From contig NW_019775602.1 of NCBI RefSeq assembly GCF_001039355.2, positions 693,532 through 757,531 of the forward strand: a stretch of 64,000 nt of DNA, read 5' to 3'. This DNA comes from Lingula anatina. Lineage: Eukaryota; Brachiopoda; Lingulata; Lingulida; Lingulidae. Each line of letters opens with the position of its first letter. The stretch's first letter is position 1. Shown here one piece after another: positions 1-11,387 of this stretch. Position numbers and translations under genes: made by a program. The notes under the pieces were generated by a model. It made no database searches. It was not told where the DNA came from and was given only the letters and a program-made list of their open reading frames with translations.

Positions 1-1439
1 TTGCAGGGGTACAGTGATCACTGATGAAAACAATCAGAAAAAGACCAATGAAATCTATGGACCATACCACCAGAAAAGACGGAATAGCAAAACGTATTCC
101 CTGATGGAAAATTAAAGGAAGAGGAAGTAAAGGAAAACAAAGAACACTGACACCCTTACTCCCTTGCAACAAATCAACGACTGTCCAACAACGAGGTCAT
201 CCAATCGACTGAAAATAGAGTAAACTGAAGAACCATGATCGTCGATGCCTGCACTAGGCCTGACACTCGAAGGAAAATGTACTAGCATAACAAAAGAAGT
301 AGCAGTGGACTTTTGAAAGAACAAAAGCGTCAAGTCACCAATTCCCATAAAGAAACGCCGATGTGAAAATGGTTTATGATGTTAATCTGTTAAACTGATT
401 GCATTCAACGAGAGTAACCGCGGAGTTGGATCGGTCTACATGTACGTAGAAATGAGTCCAACCTATGATCATATTTATGACAATTAAGACGCGTACAATT
501 TAAAATAAAGTGCACAGAATACGATAATTAATACAGTTATGGTCTCTTGAACCCCACACGACCAGACGAGATTTAGATCAAATTGCTTGTTTTGTGTGTA
601 AATGAGATGCTCACCATGCATTGCTAACGTATTACATGTATAGTCACTCTTATTAATTTTTGGTGGTTTTAGTGGAAAAGGTAAAATTATAAGTCATTTA
701 ACATGGAATTAGATGTTGTCACTATTGCCAATTTTGTAAAATGAAACGTCAGACTTAAAGAAAGAGCTATGGCAAAAGATTTAAAAACAACGTTCACGTT
801 AAAGACAAGCGCCATAAGAAATTTCACTAAACCACGGCGTGCCATATGTGTTGTCATAAAGACTAGCCCTGTACGTTACAAAGAAGGTACAAAGAGAAAG
901 ATAAATTAAGAGATAATCGTACAAACTTATCAAGATCGTCGTAATAACAAGACAGGAAGACATCGGCTCGATATGTGAACTACAGCGTATAAAGCACATC
1001 TTCAAGCTTAAAAAATTAATACATTCCACTACTACTATGCCTCTTAAAACCAACAAAGAGGGGAAGGGAAAGAGAGTTTAAAGGCATGAATAATAATATG
1101 AGGAAAAATGCGCGAATACTGTGTAAATAACCCACGAGAATCCTTAAGTACGAATTCTCGGCGAATAGGGAGGACGCAAGTGTAACTTGCCCCCCTCACA
1201 AGGATTTTGCAAAGAGTTCGCAAGTGAGGCGAGCGATTTTAAAGGCACCGTGAAAAAAAAATGAACTAAGACGCTCGTCTCGAGCAGTGAAGAGAAAAAA
1301 AGTGTATGGAAAATCTATACGCTTTTATCCAGAGCCCGTGGCAAATGCAATCTAGGCTCAACAATTTGCCACTGCATAAATGTTCTCTTTTTCCATCAGC
1401 GTATTTTTAAAATTTATAACTAAGCATACCGACCCTCAC
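1..1439. other. No gene recognised
   Basis: I see no exon with a recognisable domain on either strand. The stretch is AT-rich. A 32-bp block at 962-993 recurs exactly at 1649-1680, the only obvious internal structure. If the orphan sulfatase exon at 1440-1493 belongs to a functional gene, its last exon would have to lie here or beyond the left edge. I found no counterpart of the sulfatase C-terminal W-SPGWC motif in this stretch. Confidence 0.6.
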
Positions 1440-1680
1440 CTTTTATATTATAAAGTTTGTTTGTAGCCCTCCGTATCGTAGGTCTACCCTGGCCTTGTAG
1501 CGATGCGTGCAAATTAAAGGTGAACAAAATATAAACTATCGCGCCACTGCCAGGCGGTAGAGTTCTAATATCACGTGGTTTGCTTCAACACAATAAATGT
1601 AATACATTGGTCAATATGACCTAGATAGGACAAAGAGATTTTTAATAAATCGGCTCGATATGTGAACTACAGCGTATAAA
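962..1680. repeat. Exact 32-bp direct repeat pair (962-993 and 1649-1680)
   Basis: The two 32-bp blocks are identical and about 0.69 kb apart. They flank the orphan sulfatase exon. They could be a target duplication of a larger insertion or a fragment of a dispersed repeat; the flanks do not decide. Confidence 0.6.
1440..1493 (-). pseudogene. Orphan arylsulfatase exon (duplicate of exon 14 of sulfatase 1)
   Basis: A 54-bp open exon on the minus strand, flanked by an acceptor (ctacaag) and a donor (gtgagg). It has exactly the length and phase (1-1) of exon 14 of sulfatase 1 at 7788-7841. It encodes a related peptide beginning GQGRP and ending KLYNIK, the strand before the sulfatase C-terminal region. 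Similarity continues into the flanking intron: the stretch to about 2010 resembles 7842-8410, including a shared atatctgtgctgg block. No other sulfatase exon accompanies it within 3 kb, so it looks like a fragment of a segmental duplication. It could instead be part of a gene whose 3' end lies left of the window. It has no stop codon. Confidence 0.65.
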
Positions 1681-2021
1681 CCTTTACATACTCCGATCCT
1701 AACCCCGTACGCTTTTTCGGGCACAAAAGGTGGACAACGCACGGTCTACCGGACTTCAATAGTGTATATACGCCAGATTAATTGGGAGTTAACGATGTTT
1801 ACCTGTGGGCGAACGAGCGACTAACTTGTAATTTAAACAATATAAAAACAAATTGCTACATGCATTAAGGCCAGCTTGTAACTTAATGCACGGATATGAA
1901 AATAACTGGCCGTCATTTGATTGAATTTTATTGAGTTTTCTCATTCCCAGACAACTATCATCAATTTATTGGGATTAACATTATACATGTAGCATATATC
2001 TGTGCTGGTTTCCACTCCTCA

Positions 2022-2055
<34 letters not shown>

Positions 2056-2100
2056 TTATTTTTATTTTTTATTTATTTATTTTACTTTTTTTTTTTGATT
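2022..2100. repeat. ATT microsatellite and T-rich tract
   Basis: About ten ATT units run into a T-rich low-complexity tract. A plus-strand reading frame through it is low-complexity Ile/Phe and is not a gene. Confidence 0.9.
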
Positions 2101-2560
2101 TTGTATTTTTTCTCAATAACTTCTATTTCTATTCCTCTTTTTTCTTTAATTAAACGGAATAAACATGTTCTTTTGGATGTATTTTTTGGTGATAGTATGT
2201 TCAGGTGAGATGCCTACATCCTGTTACGAATGTGTTTGGCGTCTGCCCTTTATACTTGCTCTTTCTTCTCTCTGCCCCTCCTAATTAAAACGTTACGGAG
2301 CACAACACAGTACTTATTGCATAGTCACATGCCTCTGCCCCAACCAAAATACTAGTAAGCAGTACTCTCTATCTAACCGTATATTATAAGGCTTGCTTTC
2401 AAACTTCACTCTACTTCTGCGCCGTGCATCAGTAGAGTGGGTTTTATAACGCTTGTACATTTGGTCGAGAAACAAGTTTTGTTTCGTTCAACGTTAAGGT
2501 AACTTCTTCGACTTAACTTCCTGATAACATTTTGATTTCCTTTTTCTTATACGCTATCTA

Positions 2561-3625
2561 GGTATTTCGTTCAGGTTTTAGCATTATCTCCGTATTATTT
2601 TTGTTACTTTAGGCCATATTCTTTGCACTTTTTGTGTTTGCACCCAGTTTTCATGTTTTCAAGTTTACGTTATACTTGTGATTCTGTTACTTATTTCATT
2701 TTACTTTTCTTTCAGTCTTTACGTTTGGTTTGGGAATGAAGACCAAAAGAACAAAATCAGTCAGTCTTCAGATTATTCTCGACTAAGTGCAGTTATACTT
2801 GCTTATGTATTTCATGACATCTGTTGTAAAAATAATGCAACTTAAAACATTCCCATAAAAATTAAAATAAAAAGATTAAAATAAAAATAATTAAATTAAA
2901 TTAACAGCTCAGCACGCAAGAATGAATGATATTCAACCTTGCCGTAGTGTACAGGTCACAGATCATAACTTGGTTTTTCTAACAGTTAATATGTTTCCAT
3001 CTGTCTTCCTCCGTTGCACCACCAAACCATGTAAATAAAACAGTAAAAAATACTTATCGTGCTACCAAAACTCTTAAGCTTCTTTACAAATANGGTATTT
3101 CGTTCAGATTTTAGCATTATCTCCGTATTATTTTTGTTACTTTAGGCCATATTCTTTGCACTTTTTGTGTTTGCACCCAGTTTTCATGTTTTCAAGTTTA
3201 CGTTATACTTGTGATTCTGTTACTTATTTCATTTTACTTTTCTTTCAGTCTTTACGTTTGGTTTGGGAATGAAGACCAAAAGAACAAAATCAGTCAGTCT
3301 TCAGATTATTCTCGACTAAGTGCAGTTATACTTGCTTATGTATTTCATGACATCTGTTGTAAAAATAATGCAACTTAAAACATTCCCATAAAAATTAAAA
3401 TAAAAAGATTAAAATAAAAATAATTAAATTAAATTAACAGCTCAGCACGCAAGAATGAATGATATTCAACCTTGCCGTAGTGTACAGGTCACAGATCATA
3501 ACTTGGTTTTTCTAACAGTTAATATGTTTCCATCTGTCTTCCTCCGTTGCACCACCAAACCATGTAAATAAAACAGTAAAAAATACTTATCGTGCTACCA
3601 AAACTCTTAAGCTTCTTTACAAATA
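2561..3625. repeat. 532-bp direct duplication abutting a single N
   Basis: Bases 2561-3092 and 3094-3625 have the same length (532 bp) and appear identical apart from at least one substitution near the start (caggtttt versus cagatttt). The single undetermined base at 3093 sits exactly at the junction. This is the signature of two overlapping contig ends placed side by side rather than merged. Neither copy contains a recognisable exon. Confidence 0.85.
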
Positions 3626-3812
3626 ATTATAATTCTGGAGATTAAATACGTACGACATCTTAACAGTTACCTTGTACTGTCCACTACGAACATCTAAACG
3701 GCTGTTGGTTTACTGAAGTAGTCGGCGGCATGCAGAAACATTACATTACTAGTTACATGCAGGCACTTAATAATACATGTAGCACTAAATAACGTCAACA
3801 GCATTGCATGAC

Positions 3813-4915
3813 TTAATGCAAGGGGAGGACATCTGGGATGAACTTAGGTTCGTCCTTGTCCTCCCCATAGAGAATCTTCCTCACTTTGGGCTGATTTCTC
3901 CAACGCAAAATCCGCTTAATGGCCGGATGGGACGTATTGAATACAGTGGTTATAAACTCCGTAGAAACTCTGTACTCCATATTTCCTTTCCGCCTCGCCG
4001 TTCCATTAATGAATGAATACATCGCCGGTTTTTTAAAAGTTTGTAACGAAGAAACGTTGCCAATGTTCATGGTATCAACTATTGTGTCCTTAATAAACCA
4101 TGTGCGCATATAATCTCGCGGTAATATGAAATCGCCAGAGGCCGGGTACGCTCCCTTCACCTTATTCTTCCAATGTGGTGTAGGATTCTGCATATATACA
4201 GTGCGGGTGTACATACGGTATGAATTATAAAACTTCGCAGAAATATGAATGACAAACCATTGTGGAAACCACCAAGACAAGTCATCTAAATCCTCAACGA
4301 GTGGTAGCAGGAATGAAAGTGTGTGACGGTGATACGCGTTGATAATGGTTGTAGGTGATACCCACTGTGTCATTAGGCTTAGTCTTAAAATATGTTGGTC
4401 TTGCGTAACCCACTGCCGGCAGAAAATCCAATAAAAAAGTTCATAGCGATCGTAAGGGTTTCCCGGTAAATTTGTTCGCAAACCTACGCTTTGAACAGAT
4501 TTGAGAAGCACATCGTCATCGAGAAATACGTGGTATAGATAGCCTCCATCTTTTTTCTCAGACGCACGGTCTACCGCTTCTTTCAGTAGTCGGTAACGAC
4601 CCTCAGCTAAGGTGCTGTTGGGGAGGTAAATATCCCAGATTTGTCCCTGTGCGTCAGCCATATTATTTCCCGATTCGGTTTTGCTATGAGATTTTTTACA
4701 GGGTGAACCGACGCACCTTGAATAAGGTAAACAAACTGTGGCGAATCTCTTGTTTTGGTGGTGGAGGTTGTGTTCACCATTGTAAACGTATTGTATTCTA
4801 CATGTGTCTTCCTTGCTGTCTTTTTGGTAGTCGAAGGTGTCCGCAGAAAGGTTACAAACAGCGTAAACAGAAGCCCTCCAACAGTAAGTAGAGTTTGCTG
4901 GTTCTTTTCATTGCA
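3813..4915 (-). CDS. Type II membrane glycosyltransferase-like protein, 3' exon, with a one-base frame break
   Basis: The exon appears to open at an acceptor (accag) at 4916-4918 and first encodes a hydrophobic anchor (LLTVGGLLFTLFVTFL) followed by a Ser/Thr/Lys-rich stem. Then come a sequence containing QFVYLIQGASVHPV and a block ending REIIWLTHRDKSG. The frame then shifts, and the remaining about 280 codons (YLPNSTLAEGRYRLLKEA, then VFLDDDVLL, down to a stop at 3813) lie one frame over. A single missing base near the GGG at 4634-4636 explains this. A short N-terminal anchor, a stem and an acidic DDD motif are typical of Golgi glycosyltransferases, but I cannot name the family. The break could be an assembly error or an inactivating mutation. 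Any 5' exon further upstream was not identified. Confidence 0.6.
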
Positions 4916-4918
4916 CTG

Positions 4919-6158
4919 GTTTCAAAATTCGCCCGGAAAACAAGTACACTTCATGCAGTGAGATGGGCTTTAATGCATCTTAAAAAAAGGCATTCATCTT
5001 TGTTAGTTTGGATGTGGCCGTTTACTATAAGACAAGACCCTTTCCGAATTTTCCATCTTAATATGACGCAAATGATTGTTTTTTATCGTCTAGTCCCAAA
5101 CAATACATTGTTTTATTTTAATGGTCTATTAAAATAAGTCATTCAGTTATGTTTGTTTCTTCGTTATTAACAATATGTAAATCCAATTATGAGCTGGGAT
5201 CCTACATATATAGTAGGTTATGATACTTACAATATAAGACAACATATCACGTTTCTGTTTTATAAATTTATATAATAGCGCTTTAACGCAAATTTAATGA
5301 CAAAACCTTCTCATTTTTATCACTCTGATGTACAATTGAGCCTTTTGCTAAACTCGTGTCGTTTATCGGTATACTTAACAGTGGATTAATTTATTTTACC
5401 TCATCGGGGTAATTTTAATATTTTTATTGCAGTATTTAGATGTAGTTTTCATTTTCAGTCGAATAATGAGAATTTAATGGGCATGGCAACACTAGTCGTA
5501 AGCAATGAATTCGGGCGAAATATTATGTCGCTAACTAGCTTTATTTGTCCGAAACTAACGATAACAGATTTCAATAAAATCCTAATTGAAAAAACCTCAA
5601 AAATTCACCTGTTGTTCACCTTCAAGCAAAACGGTGCAATGCTTTTGTCACCCCCTGTAGATAAAATTACACTTTTAATATGTATGGACCTAGATGTCAT
5701 TACAAATGCACAACTGGTAAAATAAGTGAAATAAGTTTAAATCAAAAGTTTTGGTATTAATTTTTTTTTTAATCTTCACAAACAAAAAGGAATTTTCTCT
5801 CTAATACTATTAGAGTATACTATTAGACTATACGTATACAACGTGAAAAGTGATGGATATCGTATTGGTTTCGTGTATCCAAGACGATCAGATAAAACAG
5901 TTTTTGTGTAAAAAGAAGAAAAAAGATAATAGCTAAAATCGAGATTTAGGTGTTATTTCATTAACCCCATAATTTATTATTTCAGTTGAAGAAAAAAATC
6001 TGCAAAGTCATATTCTTTCAAACTGAAAGGTATGCATCAAAACCAAGAATAAGAAAACGACAAGAAGCTATAACTTCAGGCATCTCAGACGACAACGTTG
6101 CCGACGTCACGGTACATCATCAAGTTTTGGTACGTCTGAAACGATACATCACCGGATG
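4919..6158. other. No gene recognised; possible sulfatase 1 poly(A) signal
   Basis: Spacer between the glycosyltransferase-like exon and the end of sulfatase 1. No domain-bearing exon is visible on either strand. On the minus strand an AATAAA hexamer (TTTATT at 5973-5978) lies about 180 nt downstream of the sulfatase 1 stop and is a candidate poly(A) signal. An uncharacterised 5' exon of the glycosyltransferase-like gene may also lie here. Confidence 0.5.
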
Positions 6159-9100
6159 TTATCCAACAACGGGGTCAGTGTTGACAAGGGTTGCCGCTTC
6201 TCCATTGGAGCCTCCGACGCACCATCCGGGACTCCAAACGCCCTTGAAGATGGGGGGATGACCGGCGGTTGTTGTCACAACTTCCGGAACGGCTGTCTTA
6301 GTCTTGTGTGCCGTTATAAGCTTTGAACGGAGTCGCCTCACAATGCTGGGATACTGACTAGCCAAATTTGACTTTTCTGTCGGGTCCTCTGAAAAATAGA
6401 AGATTTACAAATAAAAATTGAGATTTATATTCTTTTGATATCTTACGATGTTCCCTGATATGTTTTCTATATTTCATCATATTTTTCTTTGTGTAAGTGT
6501 CTCCTGTATTGACAACGGCTTCAAAATGGCGAATAATGAGGGTATTTTTTTTTTCATCGAGATGAACATGCATGTTAGGGATGCGTGGAGGTGTATTGAC
6601 TCAGATAAGAAATCGATAACACTCTATTTTTTATCGCGTGTAGTGTTAGAACTTGGCCAAAAACACCAAATGCAAACCTTTTTTCTCCCAAATATCCACG
6701 TTCAATTTCGCAGCTTATAATATCTTATATTTTTAAATGTTAAATTTGGCATTATTTATGTGATTCTATTCCTAAAATTGATAATTGCTTATCCCGCACG
6801 AAAATGCAGTAGTATCGAAGTAGCAAAGAAGCATTAACGCAGTAGTGGTGTGGAGCATATTTGCAGTAGAAATGCAGTATACTCTACTGCAATTCTACTT
6901 CAAAAATTACATACGGTTGTACAGAGGAGGAGCATTAATGCAGTAGATTAGCAGCATGATAGAAGCATGTTTCAAATATGCTAATTAGCTCCCAATGCGA
7001 AGCAGATTTGAGGCATATTTGCAGTATGATTGCAGTAGTCTACTGCGCTGGAGCATCTACTGCGTTTTCGTGTGGGATAGTCTTCCGATTTCTCTCATGT
7101 ATGCTTCACGTATTTCTCTCTGCACTATCTCAAATATAGATCGTTTTTTTTCCAAGTTTTAACAGATTTAGCATTTAGCTGTATTTGGAAACTGATTGTA
7201 GTGTTCAAATAACATCTTGCTTTGCTCACCTAAGATCGGAATGCACATAGGTGTTAGCTAACTCACTGGCTCAATCTTTGTCAAACAAACTTTTCAGCGT
7301 GCCTCGAAAACCCGGTAGCTGTTTCAGCAAAGTGAACTTGGGTGTTTAAAATTACTGTTGCAAAATGTATTATTGAAACCAGAGTCAATCAATGAGAACA
7401 AATAAGATTGAAATCCATTACTAGTCAAGTTCATTAAAACCATCCAATCCCTTCATATACTCGCTCTTAATTAACACATCTGCTTTCATAAATACTTGTA
7501 GTGCATTTGAGTACATACAGAATATCAATGCAATTTATCAAATTAAGTATTGTTCACTTATTCATTTTAAGAGAAAGATTTTATAAGAGAATATAATACA
7601 TAATTATAAGATTATATCAGGATGGAAAATGGCACTTTTTTATGTGAGGTATAATAATAATAATATGAGTACAACTCCCAGGCCTTTTTTTACTGATAAA
7701 CGGGGCCGTACTGGGGAGGAGGGGGGGGGGGGCGCAGAGAGGACGCCGTACAGTGTAAAGGGGGTTAAAATGCATGCCGCTCCTCACCTTTAATGTTATA
7801 CAGTTGAATTCTATCTCCTCCCGTCGCAGGTCTGCCTTGGCCTTGTAGGGATGCGTGCAAATAAAAGGTGTAAATATATTAACTACCACAAATCTGAACC
7901 TTTGTAATTGATTGTAATCTGGAGATTTATTAGTAATTTTGATTTAATAAAATTTGTATTTAAAAAAAGCCCATTTACAAGACTCATATTGAAGACACTG
8001 AAAACCCATTATTTCTATTTCATGTCCAGAGATTGAACATTTCGCATCAGCAATGATGCAGCTCCGTATTAAATAGAATTTATTATATTAGCTGTGACAC
8101 CATTCGAGCAACAGTGTACTTTGTGTGTAATATTATCCCGCTCTCTATTTCAGACACAAAAGCTGAATATTGCATGGTCTATCGGGCAGGAAGTGTTCAC
8201 ACGCCCCGCATAGTTGAGTTACCTTACATAATGACGTTAAAGGCGAACGTCTTACAACCTTGAAATTAAACGAGATAAAAACAAATTGTTTAATGCATGA
8301 ACATAAATATCAGTGACCGTCTTTTATCAACATTTTCTCGTTTCCTCACATAAAGATGATCAAACCATTGGGGTTAATGTTATCATGGTATATATCTGTG
8401 CTGGGTTCTAGATTTGTCTTAATAGACGGGACTTGAACAAGATGTTTCTAAATGACTTTACTGTTACGGCTCATTTCTCATACCAATATCGAAAAAGCAA
8501 CGTAGCGTACTTATTCCTAGATTCTGTCACTTTAACCTGGGGTAAATATTTTTGACGATTATAAACATTTACAAACAATTTTTTACGGTATAAACAATAT
8601 ATACTGCGTTTTATTTCCTATTCTTATGTATTTTTAATTTCATTCATCTATGTAGCCGTATCCAATGGTCTTAAATGAAGGGAAATAAGAACAAAGAAAA
8701 AGTGTACGTCTTGAACCGTTGCATCTGTTTTCTTGCCGCCTTAATCTAGGTGAATAAGCATTTACATCGGAGCTTAGATGGGACTTTTATTTACGGTGAC
8801 ATTCGTATTACAGGTTGTAGTGCAGCTTGCCCAAATACAGGTATATATTGATTTAATTGACCTTTCTACATCCGGGTACTCACCTGCTTGACGTCTGTCC
8901 TTGGATGACCCTTTAGTGGGCGTGGGGTTATCAAAGGGGTCCTCATCCCAACCGACTTGACGACTTTTGCCAATAATTAATTTCCAATCACCAGATCTAA
9001 AACAAATCGATTACGAATCCGCATCATGGTATAATTCTTATCAAGTATACTGCAGAGCTATAGAAAAATAAAATCGGGCCGTACAGAGATTAGAAGCGAT

Positions 9101-9758
9101 AAATGTACTTTGTAAATGATTTCTGACGAACAAAATATTATATTTTGATCTCTTTGTTTGAAAGAAAACTATTTTATGGCATCTTGAGCATTGTACATTA
9201 AAGCAAAACAAATTTACTAGTACCTAATAACACCGCCAGGGGAGCTGGAGGCCAGATAATGTATGATGTCTGTGCGAGTTGATGCACCACCATCCAAGAC
9301 AACCCTGGTTTGATCGCTGCCGTCGAATGTCTCATCTGAAATGTATAAGCCAGTCCAGGTGTTTACCTGCTGGATATTAAGTTAATCCATGACCCCATTC
9401 CCATACTTAGATCGATCTAAAGGGTCGACCCAGTTCCTCGCTAAATTGTTTTTATCTCGGAGATGGGTCGATCCTGCTAGGTTGATCTAGGTATGGGTAC
9501 CTATTAATCGTTGATGATACTTTGAAAAGAGGAAATCATATCAGTACCCTTGGACTCATCCTGCCGTTCAATACCCACAGAACTTGTTTTATTATAAGTT
9601 TAAACTGGCATATTATTTGCATTTATTAAAACCAAGTTGGGAATCTGCCAAGCCGCAAATTCAAGAAGCAACTAAGGTGGACACCTGTCAACTATTGAAA
9701 ACGAAAAACAAACGACATGGTTATTATATCAGCTCCTGGTAGCACAGGTAGACTTAGT

Positions 9759-9796
<38 letters not shown>

Positions 9797-11324
9797 ATAT
9801 ATTGGAAGTGAACAGGCCAGTGGTACAAGTACAGTGGCTAGAGCGCCCTCTATTGGGCGCCTCCTGAAAGGGGGCGTCACTGCACTGATAATAATATTGA
9901 TATTTCCATAAGAAATGTCATATTTAAACAATTTCATAGGTTGCCATACGTTTTACAAAATATAATAGTTATATAGCGGTATACAGTTTAACTTATATAT
10001 ATCATGCCCTCAGTACTATTAGATCCGGTCGGACAGACTGTCTGTATACCCACCACTTATATCAACCCCAGCAATAGTCAGAAGCGTAGGTGCCCAGTCA
10101 GACAAGTGCATTAGACTATCAAGAAAATTGTTAATGGTAATTTAATGCAGGTACGTAAAGTACAAATTGATCGAGCAAATGAATATCTTAAACTTAACAT
10201 TCTGCAACAGACCATAATTGCCTGGCACATCAATGCATCTATTAGCGACTTAACAGAAGAAAGAGATTTTAGAAGAAAGATGTTTAGTTTTATCCTTGAC
10301 ATAAGCTTCTAACCAGTAATGCAAATAGATAAAATGCCAATGAATAAATTAAACATATACGTATTCATCTAAATCGTATTTTTTTCAAATATCCTACATC
10401 CATGTCACTGTGAGAACAGACAACCCCTACAAACCCCTGGGCGACGACACCTTTCCTCCTCAGCAAACCGCCGTACACAAACCCTGGGGTACGTATCCCG
10501 CCCTCGTAAAACCCGCCCTTCCTGCCTCTCAGTGGCCAGTTGTTGCCCGCGCTGGGAACTCCTCCGTTCTGTAGACGTGAGAGAGATCAAAACAATGGTA
10601 ACGAATATGATGACTGAATAACGGTAACTAAATTACACATGTATGCATCGGACACTTCAGACAGTTTACACGCATGCGCACGTTTATTTGCTTGTAATTT
10701 TGTCGAGTGGAGGCTTTTTCATACATGTGCGCATTCACATGGTCTCAACATATCAAAAAAAAAAAAAGATGATTCTAAAATAAATAAATAAAGCATTTTT
10801 ATAATATTTCATAATAAATAATCAAACCATGATTGATTATACAAGGATCATCTCTTTTTTTTTCATATATACATGTATTTACGTTAGGCATGCAGGTTGT
10901 ACTTACATCTGAAAGCAGGACAAGCAAGGTATTATTCATCATGTTCTTCTTTTCCAAGGCCTTTGTGATATTGGCAACACCTTCGTCAACCACTGACATC
11001 ATAGCTGAAAAGCAAAACATGTACTATAGCACTGGCATATCATGAATATCAAAAAGATGGACAGAGAATAAACAGATCCGCAAGTTTATGCGAAAAATTA
11101 AAAAAAAAATGCGCGATGAAACTAGGGATATTTTGCTCTGCAGAGTATATAAACTTGTTCAGTTGCAGTCCTGTATTGCTTTATGTAGCTTCTGGGAAAA
11201 CGGCATGGGATGGTGGGGTTAACAGACTACTTTTTTAAATGTTGTGTATCATTTGGAACTGCCATCGAATAACATGGATGAGTAAAACAAAAACCTGGTT
11301 GAATTCATCTACGGTCGTTGGGTC

Positions 11325-11387
<63 letters not shown>

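Noticed and set aside
5986-6365. Plus-strand frames over the sulfatase 1 last exon
   Set aside because: Antisense shadows of the conserved GVWSPGWC-coding exon.
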